Source: Hydrococcus rivularis NIES-593
Lineage (GTDB): Bacteria > Cyanobacteriota > Cyanobacteriia > Cyanobacteriales > Microcystaceae
Direction: 5' to 3'
Length of the DNA stretch: 64,000 nt
Assembly (NCBI RefSeq): GCF_001904635.1
Contig: NZ_MRCB01000027.1
Span: 1-64,000 of the forward strand
Shown: positions 18,957 to 26,678 of the stretch, one piece after another
Layout: every line of letters begins with the position of its first letter
How positions within the stretch are numbered: the first letter of the stretch is position 1
Program-made: the position numbers and the translations under genes
Notes under the pieces: generated by a model
Told to the model about the DNA's origin: nothing
Databases searched by the model: none
The model's input: the letters and a program-made list of their open reading frames with translations, nothing else

Positions 18957-19841
18957 GTGAGCTTAACATCTGAATTAAAAAATAGAAATTCACCTATCAG
19001 GGGATGGTTTGACTCTAGACTAAACCAGACAGTTATTAAAATGATTAATAGCCATAACCAACTATTAGAAAATCAAGAAATTATCAAGCCAGTTGATGGT
19101 GTAGATTTTCCATTGGTAGGAAATGCGAGTGCTAAAGCACTAGCTAAGTATCTAGGAAGCATCTATGAAGATAAAAGATGGTTTACTAATTGTCTTGCTC
19201 AGGTTGGAGCCAAAGCCCTCAAAATAGAATATGCTTTTGATTACTGCATTACAAATTCCAATTCACTTGAAGAAGAAGCTCTAAAGTGTATGCTGCTGGG
19301 TGCATTAGAAAATTATGCACGCAGCCGTAACATATATGAAATTATTCAACCTTTTCTACAAGGAGAAAAAACCCTTCAAATTGAACCAGAATATTTCAAA
19401 AAATGGCTTCCTAGTATTCAAGATACATCTCAAATTATCGGTATTTTACCCCGTACTTGGCAAACTGTAGCTAATCAAGTGAGTGGAAATATCACCTGCA
19501 ATGCTTCATACCCTTTAAGTGAATATCTTGGAGGTGCTGATTGCCAGATAATCGCTGGAAATACTCTCATCGATGTACGAACAACTGCCAAAAAGCGTCC
19601 CTTCTCTCTAGAAAATTTTTACCAACAAATTAGTTACGTCCTGCTTGATAGCAATGATACCTATAGTATCAATCAAATGGTCTGGTTTTACAGCCGCCAA
19701 CAGTCGGTATTCTTCTATCCTACTGACAAAATATTCCGCGACTTGCAAGCAACAAGAGAAGAATTTAAGAAAATGATTCTTGATAACTATCACACAAATA
19801 GGCTAGCAGAACAAAATAAGTGTTTATATCTTCCCCAGTAA
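18957..19841 (+). CDS. Unknown protein with PD-(D/E)XK-like core
   Basis: 294 residues from a GTG start. The C-terminal half has SEYLGGADCQIIAGNTLIDVRTTAKK followed by QISYVLLDSND and a W-F-Y-S strand. The G-A-D...I-D-V-R spacing resembles the active site of PD-(D/E)XK nucleases (D, then D/E-x-K), but the lysine is replaced by arginine, so it may be inactive or a chance resemblance. The N-terminal half is helical with no motif I know. It follows the conjugation cluster after 217 bp. Confidence 0.5.
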   Translation: MSLTSELKNRNSPIRGWFDSRLNQTVIKMINSHNQLLENQEIIKPVDGVDFPLVGNASAKALAKYLGSIYEDKRWFTNCLAQVGAKALKIEYAFDYCITNSNSLEEEALKCMLLGALENYARSRNIYEIIQPFLQGEKTLQIEPEYFKKWLPSIQDTSQIIGILPRTWQTVANQVSGNITCNASYPLSEYLGGADCQIIAGNTLIDVRTTAKKRPFSLENFYQQISYVLLDSNDTYSINQMVWFYSRQQSVFFYPTDKIFRDLQATREEFKKMILDNYHTNRLAEQNKCLYLPQ

Positions 19842-19985
19842 GGATAACAATATGATTCAAGACTTTCAACTTAATCCTAGCTTCAATATTTACTTTGATG
19901 GTATGGAGTATCATAGTTTTCTACAACGCACCTATAATGATAAAATACAGAAAACTAATAAATAAGTATTGGGAGGTGATAAATT

Positions 19986-21506
19986 TTGGCAGCAAAAACA
20001 CCTAGTTTTATAACTGAAATTCCATTAAAAACAACCTCTAAAGACATGGCTATACTTGCTGCCAGATTAGAAGCAGGAAGACAGTTGTATAACGCTGTAT
20101 TGTCTGAAGGTTTAACTAGATTAGAATTAGTTCGTAATTCTAATCTATATAATCAAGCTAAACTAGTTTCAAAAACTAACAAGAAAGAACGTGCTACAGC
20201 ATTTCAAAAAGCGCGTGAAGCTTATAGATTTAGCGATTATTATTTACAATCTTTTGCCAATACAACAGCTATAGCTAGTGTTTGGATTAAATTAAATCTT
20301 GACGCTCAAACTATTCAAAAAATAGCAACCAGAGCGTTTAAAACTTTAGAAAGATTAATTTATGGAAAGGCTAAGAAAGCTAGATTTAAACAAAAAGGAC
20401 AGTTTGCGTCTTTAGAAGGTAAAACTAACAAGCAAGGTATTCGCTGGACTGGTTATAGTGTTGAATGGTTAGGGTTAAAACTTTCGGGAATTATTGATAG
20501 TAATGACCCTGTATTATTACATGGTTTAAATTCTAGGATTAAATATGTTCGCTTAGTGCGTCGTATTATCAACCAAAAAACTTACTGGTACGCTCAGTTA
20601 GTTTGTGAAGGATTAGCTTATCAAAAGCCAAAAAATGTTATTGGTGATGGTATTGTTGGTGTTGATTTAGGTGTTTCAACTGTTGCAATAGTTGGAGATA
20701 ATCAAACTATTTGGCAACCATTCGCTGAAGAATTAACTTCTAAGCAAAAGAAAATTAGAAGATTACAGCGAAAGATGGACAGACAAAGACGCGCCAACAA
20801 TCCTGATAATTTTAATCCCAATGGCACTGTAAAAAAAGGTGTAAAACGCTGGCATACATCAAAACGATATCAAAAGACTGCTAACAAAAAACGTGAAATT
20901 GACCGCAAACAAGCAGGACACCGTAAGTCTTTGCACGGTCAATTAGTAAATCAAACATTAGCTTTAGGTAAAACAGTTAAAACTGAGAAAATTAATGTTA
21001 AGGCTTGGCAGCAAATTTACGGTAAGTCAATAGGTTTTAAAGCACCATCAAGTTTTCAATCAGAACTAGTACGCAAGGCTGAAAGTGCTGGCGGTACAGT
21101 TCTAAAGTTCTCTACTCGAAAAACTGCACTGTCTCAAACTTGTTTGTGTGGTAATAGGCAGAAAAAATCATTATCTCAACGTGTCCATGATTGCTCAGAA
21201 TGTGGATTACGTATGCAACGAGATATTTTCTCTGCTTATTTGAGTAGGTACGTTGATCCAAAAACAGAAACTCTGTCAATCCCATCAGCTAGAAATGGTT
21301 GGTTAGGGATGGAACAATCCTTGCTAGACGGTTGGCGGAGCGGGTCAAATCAATCAGCGAGAACTGCGACTAGTTCAAAGTCACCTATCAATAATGGGTC
21401 AGAGTTGATGTCTAGTAATCCAATAGCGCGTGAGGAGTCGGAGCCAGTGAGGGCAAACGAAACTTGCGTAGCAAGTTGGAACCTCATGTCTTTAGGCATG
21501 GGGTAG
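19986..21506 (+). CDS. tnpB: TnpB, RNA-guided transposon-associated nuclease
   Basis: 506 residues from a TTG start, chosen because GGGAGGTGAT stands at ideal spacing before it. The RuvC-like parts are all visible: GIVGVDLGVSTVA (first Asp, about 226), KTEKINVKAW (Glu, about 334), the zinc finger CLCG...CSECG (about 380-402), and QRDIFSAYLS (last Asp, about 412). TnpB proteins cut DNA guided by an omega RNA made from the element's 3' end. The last ~80 residues after the RuvC domain are low-complexity, as usual where the omega RNA overlaps the coding region. It looks intact. Confidence 0.9.
   Translation: MAAKTPSFITEIPLKTTSKDMAILAARLEAGRQLYNAVLSEGLTRLELVRNSNLYNQAKLVSKTNKKERATAFQKAREAYRFSDYYLQSFANTTAIASVWIKLNLDAQTIQKIATRAFKTLERLIYGKAKKARFKQKGQFASLEGKTNKQGIRWTGYSVEWLGLKLSGIIDSNDPVLLHGLNSRIKYVRLVRRIINQKTYWYAQLVCEGLAYQKPKNVIGDGIVGVDLGVSTVAIVGDNQTIWQPFAEELTSKQKKIRRLQRKMDRQRRANNPDNFNPNGTVKKGVKRWHTSKRYQKTANKKREIDRKQAGHRKSLHGQLVNQTLALGKTVKTEKINVKAWQQIYGKSIGFKAPSSFQSELVRKAESAGGTVLKFSTRKTALSQTCLCGNRQKKSLSQRVHDCSECGLRMQRDIFSAYLSRYVDPKTETLSIPSARNGWLGMEQSLLDGWRSGSNQSARTATSSKSPINNGSELMSSNPIAREESEPVRANETCVASWNLMSLGMG
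21461..21504 (+). ncRNA. Putative omega RNA 3' hairpins / right end of the TnpB element
   Basis: Two consecutive hairpins overlap the end of tnpB: AACTTGC-gta-GCAAGTT (21461-21477) and ACCTCATG-loop-CATGGGGT (21481-21504, one G-U pair). Similar structures mark the right ends of cyanobacterial TnpB elements and form the scaffold of the guide RNA. The guide would then be the sequence just downstream (from about 21505). The 5' limit of the RNA is not visible. Confidence 0.5.
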
Positions 21507-21638
21507 TTCAGTATGGGAAGAATCGCCCACAACCTCAATCTGGTGATCAACAACTTGCTTGGATAAAGAAGGAACTGGAGCAAGAAAAACAGCTTGTTTT
21601 AAATATTTAACCCAGCAGTAATAACACCAAAATAATTT

Positions 21639-22481
21639 ATGGAGACTACAAAGCGAATAATTAATATAAGTGGAAAATTCGGTAGTTGGACTGTATTAGA
21701 AAAACAAGGAAAGCAAGTATTATGTAAGTGTGATTGTGGAACTCAAAAACTTGTCTACAGTCACACTCTCACCAATGGTCGCTCAACTAACTGCGGTTGT
21801 AAGAAAAGAAAAGAATCTATCCAAGTTGGGGCAAATTTTGGGAGACTAACAGTGATATCTGATGTAGAAGTTAAGGGGAAAAGGGGTGAACTACTCCTCC
21901 TTACCCTATGCAGATGCGGAACCCAAAAATATGTTAGTAAAAATAGCTTAAAAAGAGGGCTTACACAAAGTTGCGGATGTTTGCAACGGGACAGCCTCAA
22001 AACCGATAAAACTATCCACGGTCACTGCAAAAGCCACGAGTATAACTCCTGGTTACACATCAAGCGCATCTGCTATAACAAGAACCACCATCAGTACAAA
22101 TATCATGGCGGGTGCGGCATTGAAGTTGATGCATCCTGGCGTGATAACTTTACCCAATTTCTAAAAGATATGGGATTAGCACCCGAAGGAACAGTTATAT
22201 CTCGTATCGATCAAGAGAGTGACTTTGCCCCCGGAAATTGTCTATGGATACCCAGAAAAGAACATTATCGTCAAATACATGTATTAAGAAGAAAAGAATT
22301 CTTTATTTCTCAAACTTTACCCAAACCAGTCGTTACCAATAGTGAGATTAATGTTTCACCAAACATTGTTCGAGCAATCATCAAAGATCATGCAAATGGT
22401 GAAGCCAACATGAATAAACTTGCTACACAATATAAAATTAGCACTCAAGATGCAATAAATATTATCCTTTACCACGTTTAA
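21639..22481 (+). CDS. HNH-like putative homing-type protein with tandem Cys motifs
   Basis: 280 residues. Two tandem units each hold a G-x-F/W strand and a zinc-binding-looking pair: LCKCDCGTQKLV...NCGC and LCRCGTQKYV...SCGC. They are followed by a region SHEYNSWLHIKRICYNKNHH, YKYHGGCGIEVDASW and VISRIDQESDFAPGNCLWI. This last pattern (R-C-x-N, Y-G-G-x-G-I, R-I/D-x-D..., N-C-x-W) is common in phage and plasmid HNH/AP2-like free-standing endonucleases. The final ~60 residues look like a helix-turn-helix (NKLATQYKISTQDAINIIL). It ends before a strong terminator. DNA binding is likely; nuclease activity is inferred. Confidence 0.6.
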   Translation: METTKRIINISGKFGSWTVLEKQGKQVLCKCDCGTQKLVYSHTLTNGRSTNCGCKKRKESIQVGANFGRLTVISDVEVKGKRGELLLLTLCRCGTQKYVSKNSLKRGLTQSCGCLQRDSLKTDKTIHGHCKSHEYNSWLHIKRICYNKNHHQYKYHGGCGIEVDASWRDNFTQFLKDMGLAPEGTVISRIDQESDFAPGNCLWIPRKEHYRQIHVLRRKEFFISQTLPKPVVTNSEINVSPNIVRAIIKDHANGEANMNKLATQYKISTQDAINIILYHV

Positions 22482-22504
22482 CTATCAATTTATTTTTAAT
22501 AAAG

Positions 22505-22540
22505 GTGCGCCATCAATTAAAAAGGCGCACTTTTTATTTT
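22505..22540 (+). terminator. Rho-independent terminator
   Basis: GTGCGCC (22505-22511), 12-nt loop, GGCGCAC (22524-22530), followed by TTTTTATTTT. It ends the transcript of the HNH-like gene. Confidence 0.85.
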
Positions 22541-22820
22541 ATAGCAAGTATTTAGTTTTAAAACACACATCAAATTAGTAGATTAATTACCACAATTGTT
22601 ACACACATCAGCAAGGTAGACATTGATGATTAGTGATTCAGGAAATAATCACTAGACTATGAAGTCAAAATACTTTCCGCCAAAAAGGAAACCATATCCC
22701 CTATCGAATTGATGGAATAATAATGACTAATAGCAACCAACAACTCAAAGTTTACTATCCTTGTGTAGTTCAGATTTTAGATCAGTTTGTACAGACAATA
22801 TCAGTGCCCAATCCCTCAAA
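22541..22820. other. Gap with a decayed virD4 fragment at its right end
   Basis: Mostly AT-rich with no gene I can support. At 22806-22836 it carries a 31-bp match, one mismatch, to bases 15825-15855 within virD4. In the same reading frame (22803-22844) it would encode SAQSLKLPPGKFH and a stop. The match runs past the stop codon of the minus-strand TPR gene at 22821. Confidence 0.5.
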
Positions 22821-24359
22821 TTACCACCTGGTAAATTTCATTAAAAAGAGCAATATAACTACAAAGGGAAAGAGAACTACATTCAATAGAAGATACAAAG
22901 CAAGTTGTATTCTACCTTGCTGAGAGAATTTTATCAGGGACTTTGACCACTGAGGAAAAGGCATTTCTTCTAAAATCTCAGGATCTTTCAAAATGGTATA
23001 ATGTTGACAACATATCCTAATATATTCTCTTAATTTTCCCAGTTCTAGATACAACAAGCTCAAAGGTAGTAATGTGATTGCTTCATCCTTTCGGCTACCT
23101 ATGGAACGATATAAGCGAATTGCACTATGGTAATATTCTAATGCTCTTAGTTTATCACCAGTATTTTGTAAAGAATAACTTATTGCTATTGCTCTGAAGG
23201 TTTCTGCTTCCTGATAATCATCGCCAATATCATGAAATAATCCCAAAGCTTGTTCGTAGTTTTGTACTGCTTCATCAATACGTTTGACATCCAACAAAAC
23301 ATCACCGATGGCTTTTAAAGTTGTTGCTTCATACTCGCGATTACCTATCTCACGGTAAACTACTAAAGCTTGTTCATAACGCTCTAAAGCTTCTTCCTGA
23401 CGACCATCAAGTAACTTCAACAAATTACCAATAGCTTTTAAGATGTATGCTTCCCCATCATAATAGGAAATTTCACGATAAATTGCTAAAGCTTGTTCGT
23501 AGTTTTGCAACGCTTCTTCCCGACGATCAAACTCTAACTTCAACAGATCACCAATAGCTTTTAAGATATATGCTTCCCCATAGGCATCATTAGTTTCACG
23601 AAATAATCCGAAAGCCTGTTCGTAGTATTGCATTGCTTCTTCCCTACGTTTGAGATGAAACAAAACGTCACCGATGGCTGTTAAGGTTTTTGCTGCATAT
23701 ATGTCATTTCCTATGTTACGGTAAAATTCCAATGCTTGTTCGTAATGCTGTAAAGCTTCTGTTTCTTTATCAAAAAGTAACTTAACTTTACCTGCCCAAT
23801 AATAAATATCTGCCATAGCAGACATATCAACACGATTTGATTCTACTTGCTCCAACAGTTTTCCAATTAAAGATTCTAACTCACTATGACGAAAATTATT
23901 TGTCCAAAATCTTGCCAAATTAAAAAGTTCGTAATGATGACTATTAGCATCTACAACAGCTAGATGATAAAGCCATTCAATTTGGATCTCTGGTTTATCT
24001 CCATTAGAGAAATATTCCGCCGCCCTTGCCGATAGTATGTAAAATTCGTCCTGATATTCCCGCCAAAGATATTCGAGCATCACCTTGCGGGTGACTTCGT
24101 GGATATCATATCCTCTTTTCGGAAAAACTTCTATAAAAGGTAAATTGAGCAATTCAGAATAAAGCTCTGCAATTTGTGACTGAAGTTCTGGCCGCAAAGC
24201 TGCCAAAACCTCTGGATTAAACCAATGGGGAATAACCGCAGCCCAAGCAACAGATAATAACTCTGGAGACAGTTTATTTAAGAAACTTTCCGTAATCACC
24301 CATATTTGCTCTGCTTCAGTTTTTGCCTCTTGCAGACGGGAGAATAAATTTTCTTTCAT
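22821..24359 (-). CDS. TPR-repeat protein with C-terminal membrane anchor
   Basis: 512 residues from the ATG at 24359, which overlaps the stop of the upstream ATPase gene as ATGA; a TTG three codons earlier is possible. After a helical ~150-residue region there are about seven tetratricopeptide repeats with the pattern A-x-Q-x-Y-E-Q-A-L-x-x-Y/F-R-x-I-G (for example EEALERYEQALVVYREIGN). The C-terminus is a hydrophobic helix (LYLLLNVVLFPFVVILLFLM) ending in a short basic tail, so it is probably tail-anchored. With the overlapping P-loop gene it looks like the sensor half of a STAND-type ATPase split into two chains. Confidence 0.75.
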   Translation of the reverse strand: MKENLFSRLQEAKTEAEQIWVITESFLNKLSPELLSVAWAAVIPHWFNPEVLAALRPELQSQIAELYSELLNLPFIEVFPKRGYDIHEVTRKVMLEYLWREYQDEFYILSARAAEYFSNGDKPEIQIEWLYHLAVVDANSHHYELFNLARFWTNNFRHSELESLIGKLLEQVESNRVDMSAMADIYYWAGKVKLLFDKETEALQHYEQALEFYRNIGNDIYAAKTLTAIGDVLFHLKRREEAMQYYEQAFGLFRETNDAYGEAYILKAIGDLLKLEFDRREEALQNYEQALAIYREISYYDGEAYILKAIGNLLKLLDGRQEEALERYEQALVVYREIGNREYEATTLKAIGDVLLDVKRIDEAVQNYEQALGLFHDIGDDYQEAETFRAIAISYSLQNTGDKLRALEYYHSAIRLYRSIGSRKDEAITLLPLSLLYLELGKLREYIRICCQHYTILKDPEILEEMPFPQWSKSLIKFSQQGRIQLALYLLLNVVLFPFVVILLFLMKFTRW

Positions 24360-25162
24360 TTCTCCCAATCCTTGGCTAGAACCTCTAATGATTCACGAAT
24401 CAGTTTTGGTGATTTACCCTTTAAGACGCGAATCAACATTTTAATTGCATCCTGCGAAAAAGGCCATCCAACAGATTGAGAGAATTTATACCATTCCGTT
24501 TCGCAATTAATCAGTTCTAAGTCTAAGCAAATTTTTTCAGCCTGATTACCCCAAATAATATTATCTAGTGATGGAACTTTTTGTCCAGCAATTACAACCA
24601 GCCAGTTAGTTTTATGAACTACAGCTTTTAGAAAAACACCATCAATCCATGTTCCTAAATCAGTACCTACTGTTTCAAATGTATCTAGAAAGAAAATTAG
24701 TTGCTGATTTAAGTTACCCAAATCATGCAAAAAGGATTCTTGTAATTTTATGAGTTTATTTGCCTGTGTAAATTTATTTTCGTCTAAAACCGTTTGAATA
24801 ATTTGCACATTTAAAGATCCCAATGTCTTGTTATCGCTGATATTCGCTGTTTGGGAGTTGAGGAGGTTTGTAATACAAGTAGTGAAGTTGGGAAAGAAAT
24901 CGACTCCTATAACTTCACAAATATCATTAAATAAGTAAGGAACATCAATAACAGTTTTCAGATCAATAGTGATAACTTTGGACTTCGATGAATTGTATTC
25001 TTTGGTAATATCAATTAATTTGGAAATTAATTTCGTCTTACCATAACCGGGTGGTGCTTCTAACAGGAGTATGCGTGCGGAATTCTCCCCATTAACCATC
25101 TGCTGAAAAAAAGCTAGTTCTTTGGTAAAGTTAGCGAGGAGCGTTCGGTTACTAAGCTGCAT
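24356..25162 (-). CDS. P-loop ATPase, STAND/NACHT-like
   Basis: 268 residues from the ATG at 25162, with AAGGA upstream. Walker A is LLLEAPPGYGKTKL near residue 35; the Walker B-like strand LIFFLDTFE is near 157; WLVVIAGQK resembles a sensor strand. The last segment (PKLIRESLEVLAKDW) is winged-helix or lid-like. The size and order fit the ATPase module of STAND (NB-ARC/NACHT-like) signalling proteins. No effector or repeat domain is fused; the TPR protein overlaps by 4 bp downstream and the small membrane protein lies 13 bp upstream. The three are probably one operon. Confidence 0.7.
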   Translation of the reverse strand: MQLSNRTLLANFTKELAFFQQMVNGENSARILLLEAPPGYGKTKLISKLIDITKEYNSSKSKVITIDLKTVIDVPYLFNDICEVIGVDFFPNFTTCITNLLNSQTANISDNKTLGSLNVQIIQTVLDENKFTQANKLIKLQESFLHDLGNLNQQLIFFLDTFETVGTDLGTWIDGVFLKAVVHKTNWLVVIAGQKVPSLDNIIWGNQAEKICLDLELINCETEWYKFSQSVGWPFSQDAIKMLIRVLKGKSPKLIRESLEVLAKDWEK

Positions 25163-25175
25163 CGTCAATCCTTGA

Positions 25176-25616
25176 CTACTGTTGCTCTGGTTCTACCTGA
25201 ATTTCCGTTATCAATTCAGCTTCTAAAGGCTTTTTAGAAGTTTCTGGGAGATAGTTCTGTGGTGGCTGTAGGTTGCTTGTATGTTCGCTACGAGTTGGAG
25301 ATGAAGTAGAAGCAGCTTGTTCTGGTAGAGAAACCTCGATTTGGTTTTCACCAAACGCTGTATTCCCAGTAATTTTAGTCTGATCGCGTTTTACTGCTAC
25401 TTTATTTTTGCCTATAAGATTATTACCGCTAATGTCTACACTATAAGGATTTTGGGTAATCAATTTTTGAGGCTTTCGTTTTGCCGCAGTCACCTTTAAC
25501 TCTGCTTCTCCCTGAGAAGAGGCACGAATGAATAATTCCGACAAGCGATCGCGTAACAAGAATACTAGTACTATAATACCGACAACAACAGTACCAACGA
25601 TATAAATAGTCTCCAT
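25176..25616 (-). CDS. Small membrane-anchored protein of the ATPase/TPR cassette
   Basis: 146 residues. One N-terminal membrane helix (IYIVGTVVVGIIVLVFLL) is followed by a basic linker and two turns of a glycine/asparagine repeat (DISGNNLIGKNKVAV, KITGNTAFGENQIEV) of the kind seen in short beta-helical stretches. An acidic, proline-containing tail follows. I recognise no named family. As first gene of a three-gene minus-strand unit it may be the membrane or effector partner of the ATPase; this is inference. Confidence 0.6.
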   Translation of the reverse strand: METIYIVGTVVVGIIVLVFLLRDRLSELFIRASSQGEAELKVTAAKRKPQKLITQNPYSVDISGNNLIGKNKVAVKRDQTKITGNTAFGENQIEVSLPEQAASTSSPTRSEHTSNLQPPQNYLPETSKKPLEAELITEIQVEPEQQ

Positions 25617-25923
25617 GAATTTACTTAAGTTTTTTGATATGTGGTAAATAAATCATAACTTAAGTCTGATCGCCTCATAGACATCAGCACTAATTTCATA
25701 TCGAGCATCCCTGTAATAATTCAACGTATCAAAAACCTGTACCAGGGTGAGGTGAGCCAAACATTAAGCAAGACATCCGTCCACCAAGTTTTAGCGATCA
25801 CTGATTGCCATCGGCTGGATTAACGATAAAAAACTCAGAATTTCTAGTTTAGCCCACCTTCCACACTTCAAAATGTATTATCTATATTTTCAATAAAAAT
25901 TCCTAATAATGTTCAGGTTATAC
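25617..25923. other. 307-bp gap
   Basis: Lies upstream of the three-gene minus-strand cassette and downstream of the next minus-strand gene. It should hold the cassette promoter, but I see no convincing -35/-10 pair, repeat or RNA gene in it. Confidence 0.3.
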
Positions 25924-26337
25924 TTACAACTCCATATCGCAATTCCGAGTTGGAGAAAATTGATATTGCCTTTGCCTTGCAGCCGCTATTTCAAAAGAGG
26001 TATCAAATTCCGTAACCTTCGTTCCAAGTTTTAATTCCTCGTATAAAGGCACACCATCACCGTCATTATCACTAAGAAGAATCTTGGTCATGATATGAGA
26101 CGGGACAACTTGCGCGAGGCGATTTAATACATTAGCAACAAACTCGTTAGATGCTTCGCAGCCATTAAGGAATCTAATCAAAGCATCAGCAATAGCCTCA
26201 GTCATCTTAGCTGGGTTTTTTACCCCCGCTTCCAGAATAAAGTCATCGTAAATAGCTTTCTCGCTATCAGTAAAATTTTCCTTACAAGCTTGTTGGATAA
26301 TTAATTCAGCCTGCTGTTGTTGATTTAAAATTGTCAT
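25924..26337 (-). CDS. Unknown protein with calcium-loop-like motif
   Basis: 137 residues, mainly helical. Near residue 88 it has SDNDGDGVPLYEEL, which has the D-x-D-x-D-G-x-x-x-x-E/D spacing of an EF-hand or dockerin-like calcium loop. One loop alone is weak evidence. The rest (MTEAIADALIRFLNGCEASNEF) is not recognised. Divergent from the 80-aa gene at 26373 with a 35-bp gap. Confidence 0.5.
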   Translation of the reverse strand: MTILNQQQQAELIIQQACKENFTDSEKAIYDDFILEAGVKNPAKMTEAIADALIRFLNGCEASNEFVANVLNRLAQVVPSHIMTKILLSDNDGDGVPLYEELKLGTKVTEFDTSFEIAAARQRQYQFSPTRNCDMEL

Positions 26338-26372
26338 AGTGGTTTTTAGATATTGTTAAAAGAGTAACAGAT

Positions 26373-26615
26373 ATGACACATTATGTTTGCGATTTATATG
26401 GCAATACAAACTGGAATCTTCCAATAGAAGAAGTCACTGCTAGAACATTCAATACAGAACAAGAAGCAGAACAATGGTTCAAAGATAAGTGTTCTGGTAA
26501 CAGTATTGAATTTAGTGGCTTCCATGACACTGAACGCTACGTCACCAACTGGGTTTCCTGCGACGGTAAAGAAGTTGGTGAAATCACTAAACGCCCTAGT
26601 TCCAATGAATTCTAA
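26373..26615 (+). CDS. Small unknown protein
   Basis: 80 residues, acidic, with five aromatic residues clustered in NTNWNLPIEEV and AEQWFKDKCSGN and a short strand pair at the end. No signal peptide or membrane segment. It stands 63 bp before the FolD-like gene on the same strand and may belong to that unit. A GAATTC inverted repeat overlaps its stop. Not recognised. Confidence 0.45.
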   Translation: MTHYVCDLYGNTNWNLPIEEVTARTFNTEQEAEQWFKDKCSGNSIEFSGFHDTERYVTNWVSCDGKEVGEITKRPSSNEF

Positions 26616-26678
26616 TTAGGAATTCAGAAGATTGTTTGTACCAGACAATTTTCTCGATCAAATTTAACTCCATATTAA

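Larger units (their letters stand above)
19966..21508 (+). mobile_element. TnpB-only IS200/IS605- or IS607-type element
   Basis: A tnpB gene with no tnpA beside it, followed by two compact hairpins and then the 3' fragment of an interrupted gene. The right end is close to 21508. The left end is uncertain, somewhere between about 19930 and 19985. No terminal inverted repeats are visible, as expected for these families. With no transposase in the window, movement would need one acting in trans. Confidence 0.6.
19852..21610 (+). pseudogene. Small gene split by the TnpB element
   Basis: The 5' part starts with an ATG at 19852, preceded by AAGGATAACA, and encodes MIQDFQLNPSFNIYFDGMEY... up to the element. 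Just beyond the element, at 21509-21610, an open frame without its own start encodes QYGKNRPQPQSGDQQ... LAWIKKELEQEKQLVLNI and a stop. Composition and position suggest these are the two halves of one protein of about 65-70 residues, interrupted by the insertion. The exact 5' junction is uncertain because the element's left end is not clear; the stop of the 5' frame at 19965 may lie within the element. Confidence 0.5.

Noticed and set aside
22723-22923. 66-codon plus-strand frame ending within the TPR gene
   Set aside because: It covers the decayed virD4 copy in the wrong frame and then overlaps the TPR gene antisense; no ribosome site.
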